From: Pseudomonas putida
GTDB taxonomy: Bacteria > Pseudomonadota > Gammaproteobacteria > Pseudomonadales > Pseudomonadaceae
Length of the DNA stretch: 64,000 bases
Reading direction: 5' to 3'
Assembly (NCBI GenBank): GCA_041879295.1
Contig: CP047152.1
Span: 3,229,501 to 3,293,500, forward strand
The notes under the pieces are model-generated. The model saw only the letters and a list, made by a program, of their open reading frames with translations. It made no database searches and was not told where the DNA came from. Position numbers and translations under genes: made by a program. Positions 54,429 through 63,100 of the stretch are shown one piece after another; the stretch's first letter is position 1, and every line of letters begins with the position of its first letter.

Positions 54429-54444
54429 AGCAGGCTTCGTGCCA
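54429..54444 (-). promoter_or_regulatory. sigma-54 promoter of the secretion/csg operon
   Basis: On the minus strand TGGCACGAAGCCTGCT has GG and GC exactly ten bases apart, a near-consensus -24/-12 element. The expected start site lies about 12 bases beyond the GC, in front of the response-regulator GTG at 54364. Confidence 0.75.
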
Positions 54445-54551
54445 GGCGTGAATAGTCATGTTGCACCACTGTAAGTCGCTGATTTTACTAGAGCGCTGGC
54501 CAGCAACCGACATACGCTGAGCGGGCGCACCCCACCCGTTCCCCACAAGCG

Positions 54552-54588
54552 GGGGAAATGATGGCATATTGCCAAGTCTTAATTCCCC
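54552..54588 (-). promoter_or_regulatory. nested dyad, candidate enhancer site
   Basis: TGGCATATTGCCA (54562-54574) is a perfect palindrome centred between GGGGAA (54552-54557) and TTCCCC (54583-54588). It lies about 120 bases upstream of the sigma-54 promoter, a normal distance for an enhancer-binding regulator. No other clear copy was seen in the window. Confidence 0.55.
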
Positions 54589-54616
54589 AGGATTGGGGCA
54601 AGCGCCCTCAACGGTC

Positions 54617-55258
54617 TCAGTTGGCGATCTCCACTTTAGCGGACTCGCGCAAACGTTGGCGCACGGATTGGCGCGCCTGCGCCTCCCGCTGACCGATGAG
54701 CGTTGCCCTGGCCAAGGCCAGGCCTTGTTCGCGTATGACCGATGGATTATCACTTTGGTTCTGCGCTCCTTGCAGTCTCTCCTGGTTGGCATCATAGAAT
54801 GCCTCCACTTCGCCCTGGCTCGGCACGTCGACTGCGCTGAGCTGGGCGTACACCTGCTGGGCCGCCATCTCATGCCGGGTGTATTCAGTGTACTGTGCCC
54901 TATCGAAGCCTGCCTCTGCCAGCCGCCTTTCGAATAACGCCGGGCTGCCAAATGCCGCCTCCATTTCACCAATCTGCGCCGACACTTGTTCATCGCTGAT
55001 GGCTATGCCTTGGCGTTGCGCTTCCTGCCACAACAGCTCCTTGTCGATCAGCTCGTCCAGCGCTTGGTCACGCAGGCGTTTGTACAGGCCTGGGTTGCGG
55101 ATGCTGGTCACCGCCCGACCCTGGGCGTCCAGGTACTCGCTGAAGTAGCGCTCCAGGCGCATCAACCCGATCTCGACACCATTGACTCGCGCCGCCGGCA
55201 CATCCGCCCAGCTCGCCCTGGTCAGCACCAGCAACAGGCACAACCATACGATACGCAT
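54617..55258 (-). CDS. SurA-N-like periplasmic chaperone
   Basis: A 213-residue exported protein with a signal peptide (cut near SWA-DV). It resembles the chaperone part of SurA/PpiD-type proteins: ARVNGVEIGLMRLERYF, LRDQALDELIDKELLWQEAQRQGI.ISDEQV, and TRHEMAAQQVY. It then ends in an acidic/Gln-rich helix without a parvulin domain, so it should bind clients rather than isomerise proline. It is 12 bases after the cytochrome fusion gene, probably serving export of an oxidase partner. Confidence 0.8.
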   Translation of the reverse strand: MRIVWLCLLLVLTRASWADVPAARVNGVEIGLMRLERYFSEYLDAQGRAVTSIRNPGLYKRLRDQALDELIDKELLWQEAQRQGIAISDEQVSAQIGEMEAAFGSPALFERRLAEAGFDRAQYTEYTRHEMAAQQVYAQLSAVDVPSQGEVEAFYDANQERLQGAQNQSDNPSVIREQGLALARATLIGQREAQARQSVRQRLRESAKVEIAN

Positions 55259-55270
55259 GACAACCTCCGC

Positions 55271-56869
55271 TCAAGGGCTGACCGGCACTGGCCGGTAGGG
55301 GGTGACCGCAGTAAAGCGCGGCCCGGGCAGGGTCACGGCCACCACGTGGGCACCTGCCATGCCCTGGCGGCGACCAGGGCCAAAGCCCAGTGCCGGGGTC
55401 AGGCCGGTGGGCACATCGTGCAGGCCTTCGAGCGCAGCAATCAGTTGCTCGCGGCTGGCATCACGACCAATCTGCTTCAGCGCTTCGCTCAACAGGCGCA
55501 ACGCGCACAGCGTATTGACCTGCAATGACGCCTGGCGCGGGTCCAGGCCCTGACGCTGCTGCAGCCCGGTAAGCGCAGCCATGCCTTGCTCGGTCCAGTC
55601 CTCTGGCACGTAGGGATAGGCCAGAAACAGCCGTTGCGACCACTGCGCCGGCAAACGCGCCACAGCGCCGGCCACCTGACTGGAGGCGGCAAACAGGTAA
55701 GGCTCGCGGCCGGCCACCTGCAACGCCGTGGCCAACTCGGCAAAGGCCTGGGCGCGGCCAAGAAAGACGATGCCCTGCCCGTCCACGGCCTGGCCGTCGA
55801 AAGCCTGGATAGCGGGTGGCGCCCAGCCCTGCTGTCGTAAAAGCTCGCGTACCTGCTCGGCCAAGGCTGCGTGCTCGTTACCGGCAAACACTACACGTAA
55901 CTCATCCGGGGCCAGGCCCAGCGCTCCACGGGCATGCTCTGCCAGGCTCAGCAACTGCTCGGGCAAGCCGGGTAGCGGGTCGAAGATCTGTTCGCTGCCG
56001 CCGCTGCGCGGGGTGCTGCCGACCATCGGCACGTTCTGTGGCGCCAGCAAGGTCGTCAGGCGCTGGTCGAGCATGGGCGCCAATGGCGCGATCAGGGCAA
56101 ACACCCGCTTTTGCTCGAGCAATTGTTGCAAGGCGCGTTCGGCACTGACCGGGTCGGCACCTGGGTCAAGCACTACCAGTTCCACGCGCCGCCCGTGAAT
56201 GCCGCCTTGCTGATTGAGTTGATCCACGCCGTCTTCCAGCACGGCACGCACTACCTGACCGGCTTCGCCCAGCGGACCGCTCGCGGGCAGCAGGGTGCCA
56301 AGGCGCAGCACGCCCTCCTCCACACCAGGGTCGCGTTCTTGGGCCAAGCGCTTGAGATAGGCGGTGAGGTTGCGCTGGTCGGCCAAGGTCAGTTCGAAGC
56401 GTGGCATGGCCGGGTCCAGGCGATTGCCTGCCGGGTCGATGCCCTGCTGGATGGCCCGCGCCAGGCTGCTGTCGGTATAGGCCGGGTAACGACGGCCGTT
56501 GGCCTCACGCATGCCCTGGCCGAGTGCCAGGCGTTGCCAGTCGAGGCCTGGGGGGCGCACACCGCCTTCGGCTCGGCCACGGCCGTCGTTGCCGTGGCAA
56601 CTGGCGCAAGGCAGCACGCTGGTGGGGACTGTGATGTCGCTGGCGCCTACCCGGGCTTGCAACTGAGCATCGCTACTGGAAACGCCCTCACGGTAAAGGC
56701 GTTTGCCAGCTTGTTCGTGATCGGTCAGGTCCAGGGCCAAGGCTGAGGTCGAAGATGCCATGCCAAGCGCGCATGTGAGCCATATCGCAAGCCCTTTCGC
56801 GACGCAAAGCCGCGCCCACAAAAGCTGATACCACTTAGGCCAATTCCCCAGGCGGCCCATGATACTCAC
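55271..56869 (-). CDS. cytochrome c fused to a periplasmic ligand-binding domain
   Basis: A 532-residue exported protein. After a signal sequence (hydrophobic LAIWLTCALGMASSTSALA) comes a class I cytochrome c domain with heme site CASCH (about 88-92) and probable Met ligand in AMPRFELT. From about 185 to 530 follows a type I periplasmic-binding fold like amino-acid/urea receptors: LRLGTLLPASGPLGEAG, VELVVLDPGADPVSAERALQQLLEQ, LAPQNVPMVGSTPRSG. ATG overlaps the SCO gene by four bases. The 5' coding region includes a REP-like sequence (56790-56824). It may carry electrons from, or sense ligands for, the multicopper oxidase. Confidence 0.85.
   Translation of the reverse strand: MSIMGRLGNWPKWYQLLWARLCVAKGLAIWLTCALGMASSTSALALDLTDHEQAGKRLYREGVSSSDAQLQARVGASDITVPTSVLPCASCHGNDGRGRAEGGVRPPGLDWQRLALGQGMREANGRRYPAYTDSSLARAIQQGIDPAGNRLDPAMPRFELTLADQRNLTAYLKRLAQERDPGVEEGVLRLGTLLPASGPLGEAGQVVRAVLEDGVDQLNQQGGIHGRRVELVVLDPGADPVSAERALQQLLEQKRVFALIAPLAPMLDQRLTTLLAPQNVPMVGSTPRSGGSEQIFDPLPGLPEQLLSLAEHARGALGLAPDELRVVFAGNEHAALAEQVRELLRQQGWAPPAIQAFDGQAVDGQGIVFLGRAQAFAELATALQVAGREPYLFAASSQVAGAVARLPAQWSQRLFLAYPYVPEDWTEQGMAALTGLQQRQGLDPRQASLQVNTLCALRLLSEALKQIGRDASREQLIAALEGLHDVPTGLTPALGFGPGRRQGMAGAHVVAVTLPGPRFTAVTPYRPVPVSP
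56790..56824. repeat. REP-like sequence in the signal-peptide region of the cytochrome fusion
   Basis: GCCCTTTCGCGACGCAAAGC (56790-56809) continuing CGCGCCCACAAAAG follows the REP layout of a palindrome next to CCCAC, in a variant form. It is translated as LLWARLCVAKGLAIW. Confidence 0.6.
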
Positions 56870-57531
56870 CGACCTGCCAGCGGCTGGGTCAGCAGCTGCA
56901 TGCGCTGGGCAATGGCCGCTGGCGGTGCATCCGGGCGAATCTTGCTCCAGCGTTTACCTGCAACATCACCGGCAATCAGCTGCGTCGAATGCTGCTCGGG
57001 ACTCGGCAGGAACTGCCCTATACGGCCAAGCACCAGGTCGACATTGGCCTTGTCGCCAGTCAGGAACAACCAGTTCGGCCCATCCACCCCCTGCTTGGCG
57101 GCGAACGCCTTCAGCACCTCGGGGGTGTCGTTCAGCGGGTCACTGCTGATCGACACGAAGGTCACCTGGCCGGCCAGCACTGGCCCCATGGCCTCGCGCA
57201 CCTCGCGCAGCTTACGGGTGATCAGCGGGCAGGCATCGGTGCAGTGGGTGAAGATCACGTTGAGCATCACCACCTTGTCCTTAAGCACGTCACTGTAAAA
57301 GCGCAGCTCGCGGCCATTCTGGTCCTTCAGCAGGGTGTCGGTGAACCAGGTCCTGGCGTCGCGGGTGCCGCCACCACTGGCCATCGCCTGTGGTGCCGGC
57401 TGCGGCTCGGGCGGTTGCGGACCATGGCCTTCGTGGGCGAACGCCACCGACGTGAGGATCCACAGGCAGCCACCCAGCACCAGCCAGTCGAAAGCACGCA
57501 TGCCAGCGCGGTGGGTGCTTGCAGTGCTCAT
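56866..57531 (-). CDS. SCO1/SenC-family copper chaperone (second)
   Basis: A 221-residue membrane-anchored thioredoxin-fold protein. An N-terminal helix is followed by a His/Pro-rich segment (HEGHGPQPPEPQP). The copper motif is THCTDACPL (CxxxC) and the third ligand His is in EQHSTQLI. SCO proteins load copper on oxidases. It overlaps both neighbours by four bases, in an operon with a multicopper oxidase. Confidence 0.92.
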   Translation of the reverse strand: MSTASTHRAGMRAFDWLVLGGCLWILTSVAFAHEGHGPQPPEPQPAPQAMASGGGTRDARTWFTDTLLKDQNGRELRFYSDVLKDKVVMLNVIFTHCTDACPLITRKLREVREAMGPVLAGQVTFVSISSDPLNDTPEVLKAFAAKQGVDGPNWLFLTGDKANVDLVLGRIGQFLPSPEQHSTQLIAGDVAGKRWSKIRPDAPPAAIAQRMQLLTQPLAGR

Positions 57532-58184
57532 GGTTGCACCTCGTGGTGGTCGGCAATGGCGGTGCTCTTGGCATGTACCCGGCGGGCACTGAGGCGGTTG
57601 ATTTCCTCGATCAATACAGCCGGGTCGGTGAAGCCGTAGTAACGCGTCCAGTGCCCGCTACGCCCGTCACCCACCAATATCAGCGGCGGGTGCTGGCTGA
57701 GGTCGGCGTTGAAGCTGCCCAGCCCTTTCAGGGTTTCAGTGATGGCGTAGGGGGTACCGGTCAGCCAGCTCCAGCCCGGCCCTTTCTGGAATGCCTTGGC
57801 ATAATTTTGCAGGCGCTTGGCGTCGTCACGCTGGGGGTCGACACTGATCGACACCATGCGAATCTCTTCGCCTACCCGGCCGCCCAGCTGTTGCTGGACC
57901 TTGCCCATGATCGACGACACCACCGGGCACACCGTGGTGCAGCTGGTGTAAATGAAGCCCATGACCACCAGATGGTCACTCACCAGGTCTTTCTCCAGGC
58001 GTACCGGCATGCCGTCCTGGTTCAGCAGCGAAACATCGGCAAAGCGCACGCTGGTCTTTTCCTGATGCGCCGCTGGCGGTTGCCCGGTGTGACCGTCATG
58101 GTCGTGACCGGCGTGAGCCATCGCCAGGTTGCTGGCAAATGCCAGACTCAGGGCCAACAGTGTGCAAGCATGCTTGGCGTTCAT
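57528..58184 (-). CDS. SCO1/SenC-family copper chaperone (first)
   Basis: A 218-residue exported protein with a signal peptide (cut near AMA-HA). The mature N-terminus is His-rich (HAGHDHDGHTG), likely metal-binding. The SCO motif is TSCTTVCPV (Cys about 82 and 86); the distal His may be in LSQHPPLILVGDG. It is paralogous to the next gene. Two SCO proteins with His-rich leaders suggest high copper demand, as expected for a large multicopper oxidase. Confidence 0.92.
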   Translation of the reverse strand: MNAKHACTLLALSLAFASNLAMAHAGHDHDGHTGQPPAAHQEKTSVRFADVSLLNQDGMPVRLEKDLVSDHLVVMGFIYTSCTTVCPVVSSIMGKVQQQLGGRVGEEIRMVSISVDPQRDDAKRLQNYAKAFQKGPGWSWLTGTPYAITETLKGLGSFNADLSQHPPLILVGDGRSGHWTRYYGFTDPAVLIEEINRLSARRVHAKSTAIADHHEVQP

Positions 58185-60157
58185 CGCACATTCCTCACGT
58201 CAGTCTGGGAAGCGTTGGTTGCAGCAGCCGGCAGGACGCGCAGGCTGGTGTAGTTTTCTTCGGCAAACTTGCGCCCCAACGAGGGCGACTGCACATGCAG
58301 GTACCAGGCACCGGCCTCAGGCAGGTTCAGCGCCGCCTGGTAGACCCCCTCGCCCACCTCTTGCAACTGCAGGTTGCGCGGCATCGACGATGGCGCCAGG
58401 AAGTAGCGCAGGCTCAAGTCGTTCAGGCCCAGGCGCGGCTGCCCGTCCTCACCGACAATCCGCACTCGCGCGGTGAAGTCGCTGTGCTGCGGCAGCGGCT
58501 GGTCGAGGCCGATGAACTCGGCACGCGCGCCTTTGGGTTTGCTGGCATTGGCCCCTGCGGCCACCTCGGTGCTGAAGCAGTGAATGATCTGCGGCTGGTT
58601 GAGCAGGAAGGCCACATCGAACTTGCCGGCGATGGGCAGCTTCACCGTCGAGCCATACACGCCGGGGGCCACTTCCCGCAGGCTGCGGTCAACGACGAGG
58701 GCGGCGCGGGCCTGGTGGCCGCGGTTGTTGTAGCCGGACATCGGCGCATTCATGCCTTCGGTGTAGAAGTAGGTGTTGTTGTCCACCGGGTTGACCACGA
58801 ACACCGAATTATCATCACGCGATACCGACAGCCCTTGGGCCAGTGGCAGGTCACCGGCCTGGCGCGGCGCTGCCGGGCCGGCCTCGAAGCTTTGCACGAT
58901 TGGCGAGCGCCCCTCTCCCAGGCTGGCCAGATTGATCATGCTCACTCTCGGTGAGGCCAGGCCCCGCACGTAGGCATAGCCTTTGGTGAACGTCAGCTGG
59001 TACGGTTCGGCCGCCACCGGAACGTGGTGGATCAGCTTGTCGGTACTGGCGTCTATGACCAGGGCCTGGTTCTCCAGAGTATTGAGCACGATGCCGTAGC
59101 GGCCATCCTGGCTGAAGCGCATCGGCCCCAGGCCCTGCTCGGCCTGGACCGTGTGGCGCAACTGGTGGCTGCGGGCATCGAACACCCTTACGCTGCCTTC
59201 CTCGCCATCGACCACGTACACGGCCTGGGACAGCGCCGAATAGCTGACCGACAGCGGGTGTGGGCCCACCTTGATGGTCTTGGCCAGGCGCATTTCCGGG
59301 ATGTCGATGACGCTCAGGGTGCCGCTGTCGCGATTGCTGACGTAGGCATAGCGCGAGTCGGCGCTGAAGGCGATTTCGTGGTGCCCGGTACCGGTGTTGA
59401 AGTGTTTCAGGACGCTGCGCCCCGGCACGTCGATCACTGTTACCCCGCCTTTGGCCGGGTCGCTGCTGTTGTTGCCGACCCACAGCCGAAGCTGGTCCGG
59501 CTGCAGGGCCACGCGCAGCGGCTGGTCACCGGCATCCAGGTCGGCCACGCGGGTGAAGGTCTCGGTATCGATCACCGAAACCTTGCCCCGCTCTGGTATC
59601 GACACGAAAACCTGCTTGTCATCGCTGATGGCCGCCCAGTCCATGGGCCGGCCTGGCAGCTCGATGCGGGCCATGGTGCTGGTTACGCCCCCCACCGACA
59701 CCGTCGGGTCGATCACGGTGAGGCTGGCGTCATTGTTCAACATCAGCAAGAAGTAGCTGTTCAGGTCGAGCAGCGGCCGGGCCCCGATGCTGCTCTTGAG
59801 AAACAGCGCAACCCGCGCCTTGCAGCTCTGCTCGCGGTCCCCCGCCGGGGCCGACTGCACCGGGTCGATCCACGCCCCCGGGGCCATGCCCGACAGCGGT
59901 TGACCACTGGTCTGGTCGCTGAGCTTGAAGCGGATATTGGCGAAATCGCCCTCCTTCAGTTCCCCTCCGGCCAATGGCCGGGCCTCGAACTCCACGGTCA
60001 CGCCGTCCCGGCTGAGCCGGTGCAAGGCCTGCGGATTGGCCCGTTCCTGCAACAGCTCGCGCGGGTCGCACCATAGCTTTTCGTACGCCACGCCCAGGCC
60101 GATCAGCGCTACCCCCAACACTACCCCCAGGTAAGCAGGGCGAGTCTTTTTGTTCAT
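58181..60157 (-). CDS. YVTN-type beta-propeller protein, membrane-anchored
   Basis: A 658-residue protein. An uncleaved or signal-like helix (about 9-26) precedes a seven-bladed-type propeller of YVTN/surface-antigen repeats: VSIPERGKVSVIDTETF, LWVGNNSSDPAKGGVTVIDV, AYVSNRDSGTLSVIDIPEM, VYVVDGEEGSVRVFDA. The C-terminus (about 555-645) looks like an Ig-type domain. Such propellers accompany copper and cytochrome proteins in several operons. It overlaps the first SCO gene by four bases and lies 18 bases after the oxidase gene. It could scaffold the oxidase or dock heme protein. Confidence 0.82.
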   Translation of the reverse strand: MNKKTRPAYLGVVLGVALIGLGVAYEKLWCDPRELLQERANPQALHRLSRDGVTVEFEARPLAGGELKEGDFANIRFKLSDQTSGQPLSGMAPGAWIDPVQSAPAGDREQSCKARVALFLKSSIGARPLLDLNSYFLLMLNNDASLTVIDPTVSVGGVTSTMARIELPGRPMDWAAISDDKQVFVSIPERGKVSVIDTETFTRVADLDAGDQPLRVALQPDQLRLWVGNNSSDPAKGGVTVIDVPGRSVLKHFNTGTGHHEIAFSADSRYAYVSNRDSGTLSVIDIPEMRLAKTIKVGPHPLSVSYSALSQAVYVVDGEEGSVRVFDARSHQLRHTVQAEQGLGPMRFSQDGRYGIVLNTLENQALVIDASTDKLIHHVPVAAEPYQLTFTKGYAYVRGLASPRVSMINLASLGEGRSPIVQSFEAGPAAPRQAGDLPLAQGLSVSRDDNSVFVVNPVDNNTYFYTEGMNAPMSGYNNRGHQARAALVVDRSLREVAPGVYGSTVKLPIAGKFDVAFLLNQPQIIHCFSTEVAAGANASKPKGARAEFIGLDQPLPQHSDFTARVRIVGEDGQPRLGLNDLSLRYFLAPSSMPRNLQLQEVGEGVYQAALNLPEAGAWYLHVQSPSLGRKFAEENYTSLRVLPAAATNASQTDVRNVR

Positions 60158-60175
60158 GCTCGCGTTCCCCTTCCG

Positions 60176-63100
60176 TCACTGCGCCGGGGCCGTTGCCGGC
60201 GGCGCTTCGTTGGTCACCCGCAAGATCCCCCACAGCCCCGAAAGGTTGCCGTAGGCGGCGTAGTCGCGGAACAGGTAGTCACCCGCCACCGCGTTGGCAC
60301 CGCCGGCACTCGGCAGCATGAAGCTGAAGTGCGCCGCTGGCAGTACGCTTTCCTGCGCGCCGATGTACATGGCCATCGGGTTGTAGCCAAAGCGCACCGA
60401 ACCGATACCGGGCATGCTCATCGGGTAACCGTCCGCATCGCTCTTCTCGGCCTGGTAGTTGTGCAGTGGCCATACGTGCCCGTCCAGTTGGTAGACCATG
60501 CCGCGGCTGCCACCACTGGGCATTACGATATGGTTGCGCACCGGTTGCCCTGGCTTGGCGTACAGCACCGGGGTTTGCGGGTCGCCACCGACCAGGGCGT
60601 TGGCGTAGGCCATGTGGGCGTTGGGTACATCACCAAAGCCCAGGCCATTGGCGCGGCCGAATGGCGAGTCGGGCGCCATGCCGAAGCGCAGCCACAACGG
60701 TTCGGTCTTGTAGTTGACCGCCATGTTGCCGTTGTCTTGCGGGTCACCGGCAGCGCCGTTGCCTTCGACATTGATACCTTCTACCGGACGACCGTCGGCC
60801 CAGCGCATGTTCAGTGCGCGCTGCCACACCGTGACGAAGTCGCGGTAGTCCGGCTGGCCACTGACCTTCACCGTGGCCTGGGTACGGGTAGCAGTATCCT
60901 CGGTCCAGGTGGCGGTTTGCGGCAGGATGCTCATGGCACCCACCAGACCTTTCTGCGGCTGTTTGATGAAGTCTGACGGGATCAGGTTGAGGCCACCGAA
61001 CTCGATAGGCGTGGTCTTGATGTTGTCCACTGTGCGGCCCAGTTGCGACACCGGTTTGCCTTCACGCTCCAAGTGGCCGGCGTAGTACTGGTACTCCTTG
61101 GTCGGGTAAGCGCCGCTGGTGCCGGCACGCGGTGGCACGGTCTGCACCGGGTTCAGGCCAACGTTGGCACCGTCGGACTTGGTGATGTCGTAGGCCAGCA
61201 GCTGCGCATGCAGGCCCACGTGGCTGGACGGCCGCATCAGGTTGTTGGCAAACGCGGTGGAGCCTTCGCTGTCGAAGCGGTCACGCTTGACCACGTTGTG
61301 CATCACTGCAGTGCTCGACAGGTCTGGCATCACCAGTGGCAAGCGGTTCTCCAGGGTGATGCTGATGCAGTCGCCGGCATTGGCGCGCAGTACCAGGGGC
61401 TCTACCGGAACACCCGGCTTGAGCTTGCCGGTGGTGGCGTCGAGGTCAGCCTTGCGCACGTACAGGATCGCGGTCGGGTCATGCAGCGGCGCACTGTGGC
61501 CACCGATGGTGAAGGTCGCCCCATCTTCAGGGTCTACCCCACTGACCAGCGGGATGGCGGTTTTGCGGCTGTTGAACACCAGGGTGCCACCGTCGGCCTT
61601 GAGCGCGCCTCCGACATGCTGGCCGATGCCCGCCGGGTCATTGATGCTGACGCCGTTACGGTTTTCGAGGATGTCGTTGGCCAGCGCCGCGACGATCTCG
61701 TAGTTGCGCTTGACCGTGGTGCGGGTGCCGATGCCGTTGGGGTTGGCCGTGGTTTTCGGGCAGATGCCGTTGAAGTTCACGGTATTGCGCATGGCCACCG
61801 GCTGCGGGTTGTTGGGCAGCGGGAACAGGTCGGCACGCTGCGCGGTGTAGTTGCGCATGATGCCCCAGATACCGTTCCAGTAGCCCTCCAGGGCGGCGTC
61901 CAGCGAGTACAGGTAGTCGCCGTTGGTGGCTGCCGAACTGGAGATCATCGACACAGGCGCCATGAAGCCCAACTGCTCGGAGATGCCGATCATTTGCGAC
62001 GACTTCCAGCCCGAGTTGGAGCTGTTGCCAAAGCCAGAGCCATTCTGCAGCCATTTCACGCCGTGCAGGGTGACGTTGTGCTCCTCTTCGTGGCCACCGG
62101 CGTGCATGCGCAGGCGCACGTTGTCACCGGAATAGGTTCGCAGCAATGGGGTGAACGGGTCGCCCGGCTCGGCGCCGGCCGTGTTGATATGTGGCGGGAA
62201 CAGCGTGGTGCCGCCGGTGGGGCCGACTGCCGAGGTGATCGCCGATGGCGACAGGTTCATCGCCGGGATAGCGCGGTCGGTACGGGTTTGCAGGGCATAG
62301 CTGAGGTCGCCGGCCAGGCCGTCGGCCTGCATGCCACGCTTGCCGTCCGGGCCGACCTTGTTCGGGTCGTACACGCGCAGGGCCAGCGGCTCGTTACGGT
62401 AGTTGACGACGAACATCCCCGGGTCATCCACCGAGATCGCCTGCGGGCATGGCCGGCTTGGGCAGCCAGGGTTGATACCACCACGTTCCTCGACGATGGC
62501 CTCAAGCAGGCTCGACGCCTTGCCACGCACGGGCGGGTTGATGGCGTAGCGGAAGCTGTCGGCCGTGGCCGGGTACGACTGGGCATTGGGAATGCCGTCC
62601 GGCCCTGCGCCTACATACACGCCGGCTTCATAGGCATGCTGGAAGTCGCTGTACTCCAGGAAGAACTCGCGGTAGCTGTCGTTCTTGCCGTCGCCATCGT
62701 GATCGCCGGTCTGGATCACCGCCTGCCACGAGGTCGGGCCGCCGTCCTGGCGCGTGGCCGGGTTATACAGCTGCTCGCCGGTTTCGGCGTGGTACCAGGT
62801 AGAGCCGGCCGGTTCGGCCAGCACGGTGGCATACAGGCCCACTTGCTGGTGGGTCGATGGGCCAAGGTGGTCATGGGTGAAGATGGTGCCCAGGCCACGG
62901 TCGACGTTATGCACGTTCACCAGCGGGTCGGCGAACCAGCGCTGCATGGCTGTACGTGCGCCCAGCCAGTCGGCGCGGCCAAAGCGGCCGAAGTACGGGT
63001 GCTGCCTGGCTATCGGGCAGGCAGCAGTGCCATCGCGACTATCCCCTTCGGTGCAACCGTTATAAGTACGAATGGCATGCACGCGCTCGACCACGCTACC

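Noticed and set aside
53834..54469. Longer response regulator starting at GTG 54469
   Set aside because: The extra 35 residues lie over and upstream of the sigma-54 promoter and do not look like a domain; GGGAG before 54364 fits better.
54562..54574. TGGCATATTGCCA as a -24/-12 promoter
   Set aside because: On the minus strand, GG and GC are separated by six bases rather than ten; it is treated as a protein-binding dyad instead.
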